A stretch of 64,000 bases of DNA, taken from Rhizodiscina lignyota (taxonomy: Eukaryota > Ascomycota > Dothideomycetes > Aulographales > Rhizodiscinaceae). The stretch is taken from the NCBI GenBank assembly GCA_010015805.1, contig ML978128.1, positions 1,736,001 to 1,800,000 of the forward strand, in the 5' to 3' direction. Position numbers and translations under genes: made by a program. Every line of letters begins with the position of its first letter. Position 1 is the first letter of the stretch. The notes beneath the pieces are model-generated. The model was not told where the DNA came from. It saw only the letters and a list, made by a program, of their open reading frames with translations, and searched no databases. This document shows, piece after piece, positions 34,986 to 45,899 of the stretch.

Positions 34986-35630
34986 ATGCTCTCCGCCCTA
35001 GGCTCCATGCAGCCGCGGCAGCTCGCCGCACAAATCCTCAACTTCGCCCTTGTCCTCTCCACCGCGTTCATGATGTGGAAGGGCTTGTCCGTCTTCAGCA
35101 ACTCGCCCTCGCCTATCGTCGTCGTGCTATCTGGATCCATGGAGCCGGCGTTCCAGAGGGGCGACCTGCTGTTCCTCTGGAATCGCGGGATGGACACGCA
35201 GGTTGGGGAGATTGTGGTGTATAATGTCAAGGGGAAGGATATCCCGATTGTGCATCGGGTTGTGAGGAGGTTTGGGGGAGGGTGAGTGGTTCTTTTCTTT
35301 GATACTGGGGGCGAAGGGGTGAAATAGAGAGGGACGGATGCTGCATAGAGGGACTGCGTTTGAGTATAGTCGGGAAGGATGCTAACGTCTTGTCTGCATA
35401 GTGAGAAGCCGCTGCAACTCTTAACGAAGGGAGATAACAATGCAGCCGATGATACAGAGCTTTACGCAAGGGGCCAGAGGTTTCTCAATCGCGAGGAGGA
35501 CGTCATTGGCAGTGTGGTGGGATTCATTCCATTCGTGGGCTATGTGACTATTCTGCTGAGCGAATATCCATGGCTAAAGACAGTGATGCTGGGGCTGATG
35601 GGCCTGACAGTTGTGTTACAACGAGAATGA
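34986..35630 (+). CDS. sec11: Signal peptidase catalytic subunit Sec11
   Basis: Exons 34986-35281 and 35402-35630 give 174 residues, the normal size. The 120-nt intron has donor GTGAGT and acceptor GCATAG. One membrane segment lies at about residues 15-35. Catalytic residues of the eukaryotic signal peptidase are present: Ser51 in LSGSMEP, His90 in PIVHRV and the aspartates of KGDNNAADD (Asp110 onward). It cleaves signal peptides in the ER membrane as part of the signal peptidase complex. [19 protein letters not shown] near the end is characteristic. Confidence 0.97.
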
Positions 35631-35806
35631 TGGGATAAGGTGCAGGACCTTGTGGATGAGACTTTAAGCTTTTACTCTAAGCCTAAATGATTAGACGTGC
35701 ATTGCATGGCGTAAAGGGCAATGGGAAGCGGAAAGCAGGGTGAATTTGGCGTAAGGCTGATTGCCAACATATATATATGAATTTTGAGTTCCAAACCATT
35801 AGATTT

Positions 35807-35895
35807 GCACAATTCGTCCAGTGGTTAGGATTCTGCCTTCCCAATAAAATATATTGGTACAGGCAGGGACACGAGTTCGAATCTCGTATTGTGCA
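35807..35895 (+). tRNA. tRNA-Gly (anticodon CCC) with 17-nt intron
   Basis: The sequence folds into a full cloverleaf. Acceptor stem GCACAAT (35807-35813) pairs perfectly with ATTGTGC (35888-35894), with discriminator A at 35895. D arm: GTCC/GGAT around AGTGGTTA. Anticodon stem: CTGCC (35833-35837) with GGCAG (35862-35866). The loop reads TTCCCA, then a 17-nt insert at 35844-35860, then A, so the intron sits at the canonical 37/38 position. T arm: ACGAG-TTCGAAT-CTCGT. A run of seven T (35898-35904) follows as the Pol III terminator, and a TATATATA tract lies about 30 bp upstream. Confidence 0.93.
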
Positions 35896-35897
35896 TA

Positions 35898-35904
35898 TTT
35901 TTTT
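35898..35904 (+). terminator. RNA polymerase III T-run terminator
   Basis: Seven consecutive T lie three bases after the tRNA discriminator base, the standard Pol III stop. Confidence 0.85.
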
Positions 35905-36547
35905 GCCATTTGCCAGCCCTTCGGCATACTTTGGTATGTCTCCTTCATTTTTGCCACGTTCATAGCTAGGCTCAGTGAATCAGATGCTTCATGATTCTGA
36001 TTCAGTTGAAATTGGGCTTGGACGATGGAGATGGTGCCCTGCCAGCTCATCAATTATGCAAGTGGCCGTCTTGGAAACGTGGTGCGAGGTCGATCTGATA
36101 GGACGGCAAGGTAGGCAGCAGCACCCTTACGGACATGAAGTAACACGGAGAAAAGTAGTGCGTGAGCGTCATCTAGCTCTCGTTCATTGCTGTTCACCTG
36201 CTAGTGTACAGAGAGCCAGAAAAATCATCCATCATGATAAGCCAGCCTGCCCATGGTCTTTAGAAAGCTATCGAGGCCTCTCCACTGAAAGAGTAACTGA
36301 AGAGAAGCCGGCCGATGCATTTCAGGATATCGGGCACAATCGTTGCATCCACCATGAAAGAGCAAAAAGAAACCACATAAGAGATGCCAATCGTTCCTGT
36401 GCCAGGCGCCTTGCCCGCGCCTGCTTCCTGAAAGATGAGAGATAGAGCTGTCCGCATGCCATTATGGTGTCGACCTAACGTTCGTCTGGAAGGATCATAC
36501 CGAGCATCCACAGACTATGGTCGTTTACGGGCTGCTGGCTTGGGGAT
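35905..36547. other. Intergenic region between tRNA-Gly and NHP6
   Basis: No gene is supported in these 643 bases. The right part is the 3' flank of NHP6. Confidence 0.5.
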
Positions 36548-37020
36548 CTACTCTTCGTCTTCATCTTCTTCGGCAGCATCCTTGTGAGAGTTAGTGTGTT
36601 TTTAGAGGGATTGCGCGTGAACCACTGACAGCATTGTAGTCCTGCTTCTCCTTCTCATAGCGAGCCTTGTCGGCCTTAGCCTTGGCCTCGTAAGGACCCT
36701 TCTCCTTCTCGGTGAGCTCCTTCCACTTCTCACCGAGCATCTTGCCGACCTCGCCTGAAAAGCGCGTCAGCAATGCGGTTAGGACGCGTAGATGACGTAG
36801 AAGTACTCACCGAACTTGATGCCAGGGTTGTCCTCGCGAACCTTCTCACGGTTGTCGTTGGCAAAGAACATGTAGGCAGAGAGGCCTCTCTTGGGCGCGT
36901 TGGGATCTGTCACACTATTAGTAACCAATACCGAGATGGCGCGGCAGTGAGGAACAACGTACCCTTCTTCTTCTTGCTGGAGACGGCCTTGGCCTTGCGG
37001 GTGGTCTTTTCCTTAGGCAT
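36548..37020 (-). CDS. nhp6: HMG-box chromatin protein Nhp6
   Basis: Four exons on the minus strand, 37020-36963, 36906-36811, 36754-36630 and 36580-36548, give 103 residues. All joins are in phase: [19 protein letters not shown], then [18 protein letters not shown], then [15 protein letters not shown]. The N-terminus is a Lys/Arg-rich tail, followed by one HMG box and an acidic C-terminus encoded by an 11-codon last exon. Nhp6 bends DNA without sequence preference and helps FACT reorganise nucleosomes. Donor 3 is GTCAGT, weaker than the others. A consensus donor in the leader at 37302 and an acceptor ending at 37029 suggest a 5'-leader intron. Confidence 0.95.
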
Positions 37021-38745
37021 GGTGGAAGCTGCGATACTTTAGTTGGTGTCCGTGGCGAGATTGATGTCGCACGGTGTTGTTTGGAAAGGTGAGTTTGGAG
37101 GGGGATGTGTAATATTAAAGTTGCTCGGAAGATTAACGCGACTTCAAAGGCAAAAAGCGCGTGTTGTGAAGAGGGATGACGCGATGTGTTGATGGGTGTT
37201 GTGGTGGAGAGAGCAGTATCGCGAAAGCTGCCCGGGCGCAAGGAAAACAATGCCAATGGCACGGGAAGAAGCTTCGGAAGCTGCAAGAAGGGTGAAACTT
37301 ACATTCTGGAGGTACGCGACCGGAATCTGATCAGAAGTTTTCCACTGCGACAGCAACAGATGTTAGTGGTGTTTACGTGACGTGCGGGCGTCGAGAACGG
37401 TGACGGCGACGTCGAACGTGGATTGCGAAGTTAGAGGCAGAAGAAGGGTGATAAAGCGAAATCAAAGGCAAATGAAGCCGGATTTCAAGTCTGAAAGCTG
37501 TTCTGTTGTGGGGGGGGAAATTGCAAATTGGGGCGTGTGGTCATTGCCTGGGACTACTCACCAAATGGGTTTGTATGGGCGAACTGCTAACAAAGTTACC
37601 ACGCAGTGAGGACTCAGGAGGAGCGCAGTGAAGGTTTGGTGAGGAGAGTTGGGGGGAGCCCACGCACGCAAATGTAGGCCAGCGCAGCCTGCCCTGCCCT
37701 GCTCCTGCCTGCCGCGCGACGGACTAACCAGTCCGGCCGCCGCAGCCTAACGCCGGATCAAAACATTACGTCACGTGACGCCTGTTCGCGTCATTCCTCC
37801 CTGCCCCTTCCAACTGCCTAACAGTGCTGTGTAATCTTTGCTTGTCAGCGCTGCCTCTTACGCCCGTACCGTGGGCATGTCGCGCGCTGCGTTATCTAAC
37901 ACGGCTGGGCCAATCACTCGCCGCCTCGCACGTATTTACAGAGCCAAGCTGGTGCTCGTAAGCATGCTGCGAAACGGGGGTACAATCGAGCTCAGCTCAG
38001 GCTGGCCCAGTCCAATGCACGCTGGATAAGGCTCCCTTTCCTGATGTCTCGCCCACTCCGAGATAACCACCAGCCCTCCCAGCCGAGGAGTAGCACTCTC
38101 AAACTGAGGGCGAGCAGCACAGCTGTATATGTGAAGGCTTTGAGCATGCAGTTGTCTATGGAGCTGGCAAGCTCCGAAGCCTCCAAAGTTCCAGCTTGCG
38201 TGACTGTATTGGAAATCAGTGCTGTGGGAGGCAATGTGGCCTCCTCTCTACTTCACATGCTCGAACGTGCTCCCCTCTGCAAAAATCCACAGACCAGGAA
38301 ACTTAGATCTCTCCTTCACTCTCCTAAATCTTCAGATTTCGTGCCCTTCAAACCATCACGATCACATCGATCCCCACTTGCATTCTAGTGTGAAACAAAG
38401 CACACGAAATGTCAAGCCCAATGACTGATGTTGCAGTTGAAACGGGAGCCATATGCTCTACATCCATTGCACAGAGCTAAAGAAGTAGTGAAAAAGCTAC
38501 TCAACTTGAAGGTGGCCACTGACTTTCAAAATCCTTCCACTTCTCAATACCCTTTACGACCAACTCATCAACCAAGTCACGAATGACGGTAAGCCTTCAA
38601 CTTGCGATCTTCCTTCACCCTGGGAAGCTTCTCTTCTTGATCACTGCTCCTGAGCTCTTGACTGCTTCAACCACCTGCTGCTCAGAGTCCCACTTACTTC
38701 ACTCTCAGGTCTGCTCCTGCCAGAAGTCATAGCATCACAGCAAAG
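37021..38745. other. Long divergent promoter region upstream of NHP6
   Basis: No coding gene is supported in these 1.7 kb. The region is mixed in composition, with a GC-rich block near 37660-37760 and a palindromic site at 37769-37780. Candidate 5'-leader intron of NHP6 lies at 37029-37302 (minus). Confidence 0.45.
37769..37780. promoter_or_regulatory. Palindrome CGTCACGTGACG (E-box/CRE-like site)
   Basis: These 12 bases are a perfect palindrome centred on CACGTG. The core GTCACGTGAC matches the Cbf1-type bHLH site, and the left flank TTACGTCA is a CRE/ATF-like octamer overlapping it. It lies about 750 bp upstream of NHP6 and 970 bp upstream of the next gene. Which gene it serves is unknown. 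Confidence 0.45.
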
Positions 38746-40872
38746 ATGGGCTCAATCGGCTCCAGCTCTTCTGAGGTTTGTGAACTTCAACAAATACATG
38801 CCATACATATGTCTCATCCTAACCCATCAGTCAGCCTCGACGGTACTCAGACTTCATTAACCCCACCATGCCCTACTCGAATGCATTCACTACTGGCTCG
38901 CACTGGCTGTTTGACTACAGAGGTAAAAAATGGCCAATCATAGTGCCTGCCAAAGACATGATCCCACCAGAGGTCAAGAGAAAAGACCCCGGAGGGTACT
39001 CGATTCCGGTTCTGCGATACGGCAAATACGACTTCTTTTGGGCCCAACCAAACGACCTCTTAGAGTACGTCCCATATTCTCGGCCTCGAGCCAGAGAAGG
39101 AAATCACAATACGCCCGAATCCCAGCAAACAGAATTTGATCGTGCGCATGAGGAGGGTTTAGGCATGGAAAACCTAGACTACTTCCGATCTGCACTCTAC
39201 GCTAAAGCATTGGCTTCTGGCAAAATAAGACAAGATTCCGTGGAGCCAGTACGCAAGCGAAGCCACGAAGAAGCTATCACAAATGGCTTGGAGACTAACC
39301 CGGTCGTGGTCTTGGGCGATAGCGAAGATCTTTCTAGCCAGGAAGGCGAAGACCGGATATTTAGATCCCCCTTTGCAAAGAAAGTTCGATTCGAAGACTA
39401 CGAAGTCGACGACAGCGAGCCGGAGGAGGTTTCGCCAAAGAGCGAAACAACTACTCAGTCGATTGAGGACAAGTTACCACCACCGAAAAAGATCAAACTA
39501 AATTTGTCTCAAGGTGAGCATAAGCTTGTCATTAACACGGAGAGGATACCATTGAGGAGACGCGATCCAGTTTGGCTGGGATTCGTTAATGTTCTACCAG
39601 ATGAACGAAGGGATTCGAAAGGAATCATCGACCTCTCGAACAGAAAGGTGGGAGATGAGGCCGATAGCAGCAAAGATTGGCGTTTCAAGAAGCCGCCACT
39701 GCCAGCCAAGACTCCAAAGATCAAGGAGCCTTTACCAATTCCCCGGAGTTCCGGGACTGCAGCGAAGTCCGTTGAGTCGGACAGCGATGACAGCGAGGAG
39801 GAAGAAGATGAGAACACTCAAAGAGAACCCATCGACCTTCAAAAGATTGCCAGAGATCACTTGCCGTAAGACTATTTGATCAAGTATCAGAGACAAACCG
39901 CTGTAAAAGGCTGACAATTTGCAGTGAGGACCCTGACATGGCGCTCATGCTGATCGGCGACACTCCAGGTGTCTTCCAAGTTCCCTTCAACAAGATCAAA
40001 TCGAATAGGTATCTGGATGAGTGCGCGGCACCGATTGATGTCGTCCTGGATAACGCCGTGATGAGAAGGGTGTGGGTGGTGTCTCGTGCTGCTTGGGATG
40101 AATTAAATCCGTCCGCCTTCACTCATATAGCAGCATATCTCCGACGCGGCGACTTCGAGCCGAAAATCGTACCAAACGCAGCTGGCGAATACATTCTCGA
40201 AGACGTCTACGAGGAAGAGGAGCGGTTCTCTGAAATGGAAAACCTTCCGAGGATCTTCGTGTTAGCTCGCGACCTACAAATCTTTGACATTTTCACGAAC
40301 CTTTCCACGCGCTTTAACTTGTTGAAGCCATGGCCTCCAACATTGCTGTTGTTCATGGCGAGAGCAGTGCTCAGAGAGGATTTCACCGGACACGATGGCG
40401 ATGAAGCTATGCGAGACCTGATAAAGGATCACATCGCACGGGATTTTTGGGGAATCAACCAATCGGATAACACGAAAAATCTTGAGGGCGTTATGGAACT
40501 CGACCGTCAATGGTCTTCAGAGATGCTGAAAGACCTCGCAGACATCTATGCCGGTAACGACAAGAAACCCGACTTCACTGCTGGCTGGGGCAATATGCTG
40601 ACAGAAGAGCCTCAACAATAGGCGCAGAAGAAGAGCCTGTGTTGAACATCCTGAACCTCGAAGCGAGATACTGCCTCTATATGAGACAGAAGGTCAGACA
40701 ACGCCAGCAGGAGCTTCAAAGGCTGTACCCGAACGGCGACAGCGTACCATCGATTTTCAAAGGGGCAAACGAACCGCCCAAGACCATGGACGATGCGAAG
40801 TCCAGGGCACCAACGAAGCACAGGAGAGTGAGCTTATTGAGGAACTCGAAGAATGCTTGGGACCCGACTTAA
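38746..40872 (+). CDS. Unknown protein with PWWP-like N-terminus and BTB-like region
   Basis: Proposed exons are 38746-38775, 38835-39865, 39925-40553 and 40628-40872 (644 residues). The first intron has donor GTTTGT, branch CTAAC and acceptor TCAG; it adds MGSIGSSSSE-PRRYSDFINPT before the start at 38868 that a single-exon reading would give. HWLFDYRGKKWPIIV resembles a fungal PWWP-like module. An acidic, Ser-rich, probably disordered middle follows. Residues about 350-500 (VWVVSRAAWDELNP, AYLRRGDFEP, FVLARDLQIFDIF) look like a degenerate BTB-type fold. The C-terminus is ambiguous: without the last intron the frame stops at 40621 (585 residues); with it, a basic helix MRQKVRQRQQELQRL is added. 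A chromatin-linked role is a guess. Confidence 0.7.
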
Positions 40873-41154
40873 TGGTTTGGACTTATTCAACCTTTCAGCA
40901 TGGCGTACCGGATCCCACAAACTCTGTGATACCCTGCATGGAAAAGGCGTTGGATAATGGGCTATGGAATGCCCCTTTCTTGTATTAGGCGTTCTGAATT
41001 CTATGCTCGTTCGTTTCAAATGATCTTCTCAAGGCTGAGATTGGAATCCAATACTCGTACACCCAATCATACACCTTCTCATACCGGTGCCTTGTTCTCT
41101 TAAGCAAGCAACCTGCGCCATGCTGTGCCATCGATCTAGTCCAATTAATACAAC

Positions 41155-42144
41155 CTACAACCAAGGGCCGAAGATCGGTATCCTCGAAAACAACCCATCA
41201 TACTCCTTCGCCAACCATCCCTGCGATGGCCCTCCTCTTCCCACGACGCCCAAGCCTCCTGCCAGCCACAACACCGCAAGGCCAGCACTAATTGCATTAA
41301 CAGCATACCATCTCCTCTTTCTGCTTATCTGGCCATCGTATCCCCCCTGCGTTACTTGCGCCGGACTCCATCCCAACCACCGCGCCCACCCCCACACCAC
41401 ATGCCAACTCATGACCCCCAAGAGCGGCACATACACCGCAAAGCTGGCCAACGGATGCCGCGCAAACCCGTGTGCCACATACTCCAGCCCGATGTTCGCA
41501 TTCCCGCCCTCCTGCCACAGCGTCAGGATGCGATTGACAAACGCGTGCGCGCCCACCAGCGGCACCAACGCAAGCCCCAAAGCGCTGGTGCCGCTGAGCT
41601 TCGGCCAGGGGATGCGTCGCCGCTGCGAGTGCGTCTCGGCGCCGTATCGTTTGGCGATTTCACGGCGGCGGTACAGCCGCAGCGTCAGGCCGGAGAGGAT
41701 GTGGATGGTGAGCGGAGCGGCGACGACGATGGCTTCGAGCGGGAAGGATTGGTAGTAGGGCCGCGTGAGGAGGAGATAGTTGTCTGCGCGGTGGACGGAG
41801 CGCGTGAACAAGGGGATGATGGCGGTATTGGTTAAGTGGGCGGCGGTGAAGAGGGTGAAGGCGTAAGAGGAGTATTTTTGCAGGCGAGTCACTGGGATTC
41901 GGTCAGTATAAGGTATGATCATTAGGTTTGGCGGAGGAGAGGGAAGCGGACAGTAGAATACGGGGCCATGGCTTCCAAGTCCTAGATTTGTGGAGCGTGA
42001 TAATATCGGCGGAGGACGATCTGATGATGAGGATGGTGGGAAGTAGCTCGATTCGTTATCGAAGGGAGTCTCGTCGACAGGTGAGGGCTCGAGTTCTTGT
42101 AGGCCGAAGGCTTCTGAAGCCACTGAATCGCGCTTCTCGTCCAT
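41155..42144 (-). CDS. DUF1691/Mcp1-like mitochondrial membrane protein
   Basis: A single open frame encodes 329 residues from MDEKRDSV; the in-frame extension upstream is Arg/His-rich leader-like sequence. After an acidic, Pro/Ser-rich N-terminus come several hydrophobic segments: LQKYSSYAFTLFTAAHLTNT, LEAIVVAAPLTIHILSGL, LGLALVPLVGAHAFVN and two more toward the end. RLQKYSSY, THxxN-like spacing and the His residues recall yeast Mcp1 (DUF1691), an outer mitochondrial membrane protein linked to lipid homeostasis. The segment PLPSPPPNLMIIPYTDRIP just before RLQKYSSY could be an in-frame 57-nt intron (donor GTCCGC, branch CTGAC, acceptor CCCAG). Confidence 0.8.
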   Translation of the reverse strand: MDEKRDSVASEAFGLQELEPSPVDETPFDNESSYFPPSSSSDRPPPILSRSTNLGLGSHGPVFYCPLPSPPPNLMIIPYTDRIPVTRLQKYSSYAFTLFTAAHLTNTAIIPLFTRSVHRADNYLLLTRPYYQSFPLEAIVVAAPLTIHILSGLTLRLYRRREIAKRYGAETHSQRRRIPWPKLSGTSALGLALVPLVGAHAFVNRILTLWQEGGNANIGLEYVAHGFARHPLASFAVYVPLLGVMSWHVVWGWARWLGWSPAQVTQGGYDGQISRKRRWYAVNAISAGLAVLWLAGGLGVVGRGGPSQGWLAKEYDGLFSRIPIFGPWL

Positions 42145-42371
42145 TGCTAGGGGGATGGAGGAGGATAGCGAAATGCGACAAAGAGAGAAGTGGTGATAGA
42201 CGCGGCGCGTGGCATGAGATCGCCTGACAGGGGTACCTCGGAGGTGGTCATTTGTGGGGTATCGTCTCGAAAATTTCGGACTTCGCAGATTCAATTTTGT
42301 ATATATTCATGTCTGATATATGATATAGCTGTCAATTTGATTTTCAATTCTGTTGCTATCCTGTCTTCATA

Positions 42372-43455
42372 ATGGCTCCGATCCATAAGATCGCCGTAGT
42401 TCAACTTCATCCTAAAGTACGTCATATCATGCGGCATGTCAGAAACTACGAGAAGTACTGAATGTCGGCACAGCCTTTACAAATCGAGCAAAACTTCAAT
42501 AAAGCTGCCGAGTATATACGTTCTGCTGCTACCCAAAAGGCAGAGCTAGTAGTTCTACCAGAATGTAATCTCACATCGTCCGCTTTGCTACTACGTCTCT
42601 CACATCGTCATAGATCACTTGACCAATTGGGTCCCAAAAAAGGAAGGCTTCCTTGAAGCCTGTGGCGAGTGGGAAACATATCTCAAAAAGTACCAAGATC
42701 TCGCGAAGGAGTGCAATATCTGTATTGTACCCGGTACCATCGTCGAGCGGCATCGCGAGGCCGAGAAGGACGAGGACAAGCTGCTAAATGTAGCATACTT
42801 TATCGACAGTCACGGCCAAATACTGGGGAGATATGTCAAGAAGAATTTATGGTCAGTCAATGATTCTAAGCACTAAAAGATGATGGCACCTTGGCTGAGG
42901 AACTGGCTTAGGGGCAACATCGAACGAGACCATTTAACCTCGTCAAGCCGGGATCCTCATGAAGTCTTCGATACACCGTTAGGAAAAGTAGGACTACTGG
43001 TCTGCTGGGATATTGCTTTCCCCGAAGCCTTCCGCGAACTCATTGCCCAAGGCGCACAGCTCATCGTCTGCCCGACATTCTGGACGTTAAATGATTGCTC
43101 GAAACTCGGACTCGGTATCAATCCCACCGCAGAGGCTCTCTTCCTCGACTCTATCCTAACAGCAAGGTGTTTCGAGAACACATGTGCAATTGCATTTGCG
43201 AATGCGGGAGGGCCACCTGGAAGAGGGTATGCGGGAATTAGCCAGATTTGTATGCCTTACTCTGGAGCGGTGGCGAGATTAGGAGGTTGTGGAGAGGGTA
43301 TGGCGGTTGCAGAGGTTGATTACCACGTCTTGGAGGATGCGGAGCAGAATTATCAAGTCAGAGCGGATTTGGCGCGAGCTGATTGGCATTATGACTACAG
43401 ACATAACAAAGATGATGGTGGTGAAGACACGAGTCAGGACAAATCGAAGCTTTGA
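42372..43455 (+). CDS. Nitrilase-superfamily carbon-nitrogen hydrolase
   Basis: Four exons, 42372-42416, 42474-42564, 42614-42851 and 42912-43455, give 305 residues. Each join restores a conserved stretch: AVVQLHPK-PLQIEQNF, VVLPE-YHLTNWVP and VKKNLW-GNIERDHL. The catalytic triad of the superfamily is visible: Glu45 in LPEYHLT, Lys121 in GRYVKKNLW and Cys156 in LLVCWDIAFPE. The enzyme should hydrolyse an amide or nitrile; the overall layout is closer to amidases than to true nitrilases, but the substrate is unknown. The start codon is 227 bp from that of the divergent Mcp1-like gene. Confidence 0.93.
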
Positions 43456-44097
43456 TTATGGACTCGTCTTCCATTATCGATATTCGTATTGAAATGATCC
43501 GCTACAACATGGTCTCTGTCAAAGTCGCATTAAATACCGAAATCAATTTGCTGATGGGTATCTATCTGTACAATCTCCTCAAGTCGAAACCCAGCACCCC
43601 TTGAAGTCAACTCCCAGCAATGTTATCACCGACGCCTAATAGAAAAGACCTGCACAGCGGCAGCAGCTACCGTGGATGAGAAAAGAATAATAGGGTAGGT
43701 AGCAAAAGGCACAATAGGTGGCAGCGAAGGGGAAAGAAAGGCCAGCCGTTTAGGTACAGAGAATGGAAAATGAAAGGTGTGGTAACGCTGAGAACGAAAC
43801 CTTGGAATAAGCCCGCCAATGAAAAGCAAATTTCCAAGTCAACGACGCTGGGATATAACGTTCGCCTAGCATACATGACTCTTAAGGAAATGGCGTGATG
43901 GAGAGCGAGAAATAGCTATTCAGGGCGTAATATGTGCTGATAAACCGCTAGGGGTCGTGTCCTGAGCAATCTATGCAAGAGCTCGGAAGCGTAGGTGCTC
44001 TATTAGAGCACGAAGCTGGTAGGACGTGAGGCCAGGAAGGGTCAGGCATTGATGTATTTCGGGGAGAGTGCGTTTGGGACCATGGAACCAGGAGAGC
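43456..44097. other. Convergent intergenic region
   Basis: A 642-bp gap between two 3' ends. Small frames here have no motif or start context; I see no gene. Confidence 0.5.
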
Positions 44098-45674
44098 TCA
44101 AGCGGCGATGGTGCTATCCGCCCAGTTCAGCCCAATCCCACCACCACGCAACCCCAACGGCAGCCCATCATCCTCAGCGCCCGAAGAAGTATCGTCAGTG
44201 CCATCGATGTCGAGGACATCAAATCGATTCGCAAGCGATGGGGCTGGCTTCTTCGTCTGCGCCACCTGTGCCGTCTTCCACGGCGGACTCGACTTCTGAC
44301 GCGGCTGGGGCAGAGGCCCGGCGCACTCATCCGGATACCATTCGATTTTGTTACCCTTGTACTTGGCGCGCGACATCATGCAGGTGCGGGCGAAGAGTGC
44401 GTTGTGGATACTGTTGGTCGAGACGTACCAGTCGCCGTTCTTGCTTGTGGCGGAGACGACGACGAGGTTGTGGATGTGCTCTAGATCCTCACGGAGGCTC
44501 TGCTCTGTGATTGGCGTCTGACTCGAAGGATTTGAAGTTTGGCGGGTATTGTTGCGGATGACGAGATTGCGGGTCGCTCCCGACGCGATCTTGTTGGCAA
44601 CGTGATACGGGAGGTGGAATTGGCGGTCATTCCAGCGTATTTCGAGCTGCGTCGCAATCAGTCTAGGAGTCCAACAATTGCAATCTCTCATTATAATCGA
44701 CGTACTCTCTTGCCATGCATATAGAAGTCATTGCGTTTTGCGTACGCAACAAAGTCTGCAGCGCCCTCTACAAAGGACACAGTAGCTGAGCGGTCGTTAC
44801 GGAGGTAGACATCCAGTAGCCTTCCACCACGAAGGATGCCCACCAGGTCTTGATGTGTTGCTCTATCTGAGAGATTCGAGATCAAGATTGTGCGCTGGTC
44901 ATTTCGAGGAAACGGCGCTCTAGCAGCGTACGCATCGGTGCTCTCCGGCATGAAATGTTCATCTTGACCAGGTGATTCTACCGATGCTCCAAAACTACTC
45001 TTCCGATCAATTCCCGTGCGAGCATTCAGATAACTCGTTGTGCTGTTGAGATTGTTGGACGCTTGTGGGGTTGTCGATGAATCGGGGTTGGTTATGGTGA
45101 CTGGCACAGTCTTAGGAACGGTAAAGGTCGATTCCCAAGGCTCTACTTTAACGAAGTCGTCGTCGCTGGAAGGAGCTCCAGATATCAGAACATCGAGAGT
45201 TTCGGCGGTTAATCCACCACGAAAGAGGGCGGTGCGGAGGATGCCTGCATCGACGGGTCAGGAGGGGTATCGGACATTAGACGAAGGAGTGAGCCATACT
45301 GTACTCTCGTTCGGCACGAGTCTAGAATTTGTTAGCTCGTGGCAGTGGTTGGGGGTGAGCGTGTCCTACCAATCGTGCATGTTCAACCTTTGAGATGATA
45401 ACTTCATCCACGATCTTGTCCTTCCGCTCATCCTGGTCGGTATGCTACAAGAAGCTCGTATCAACCATTGTCGACTAATTTATATCTTGTCGCAACTGGG
45501 AAACTAACAAATTCGGCTCTGTCAAGGTGCAATATTAGCAATTGATCGTAGCAGCACACAGAGCGGCATGGCCAGCTCTAGAACAGCTTGCAAACGGAGC
45601 ACAAGGATGAGACAAACTCACCGGCGCAACAAAGCCTCAAAATAAGTCTTGCCTATAGTGACGGTCTCTGCCAT
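44098..45674 (-). CDS. RRM-type RNA-binding protein with micro-exons
   Basis: Six exons on the minus strand, 45674-45622, 45518-45509, 45444-45370, 45321-45300, 45244-44706 and 44646-44098, give 415 residues. Exon 2 is 10 nt (splits Arg, then AEF) and exon 4 is 22 nt. All phases close: LLRR-AEF-HTDQDERKDK, VEHARL-TRAEREY-SILRTALFRGG, then HGKR-LEIRWNDRQF. An N-terminal helix (VTIGKTYFEALLRR) precedes a first RNA-binding module (RTILISNLSDRATHQDLVGILRGG), and a second follows around WNDRQFHLPYHVANKI and EDLEHIHNLVVVSATSKNGDWYVS. The C-terminus is low-complexity. This layout matches a family of fungal RNA-binding proteins; the RNA target is unknown. Confidence 0.85.
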
Positions 45675-45899
45675 GATCGCACACACTCAGGCTCCACGAA
45701 TAAACAAAGGGTAGGGTCGAGAAATGAGATCTTGACAACAGCCGACTCGTGCGGCGCTTCTACTTTCAGGCTGGGGAAGCGCTTGGCGTGCATACAATAT
45801 TGCAGGGATCAGGTCTGCTGCAGCTTCCATCGCCGCACATCTTGCATCACTCGTCCCAACTCCCCATCGTCCTTTCGCCTACTGCAAATGTGAGAGTTC
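45675..45899. promoter_or_regulatory. Short shared promoter, RRM gene and BCS1-type gene
   Basis: Only 225 bp separate the two head-to-head start codons, so both leaders and promoters must lie here. Co-regulation is inferred from spacing only. Confidence 0.5.

Noticed and set aside
38044-38388. 114-codon plus-strand frame upstream of the PWWP-like gene
   Set aside because: Ser/Leu-rich without motif, and located in a divergent promoter region; no splice partner found.
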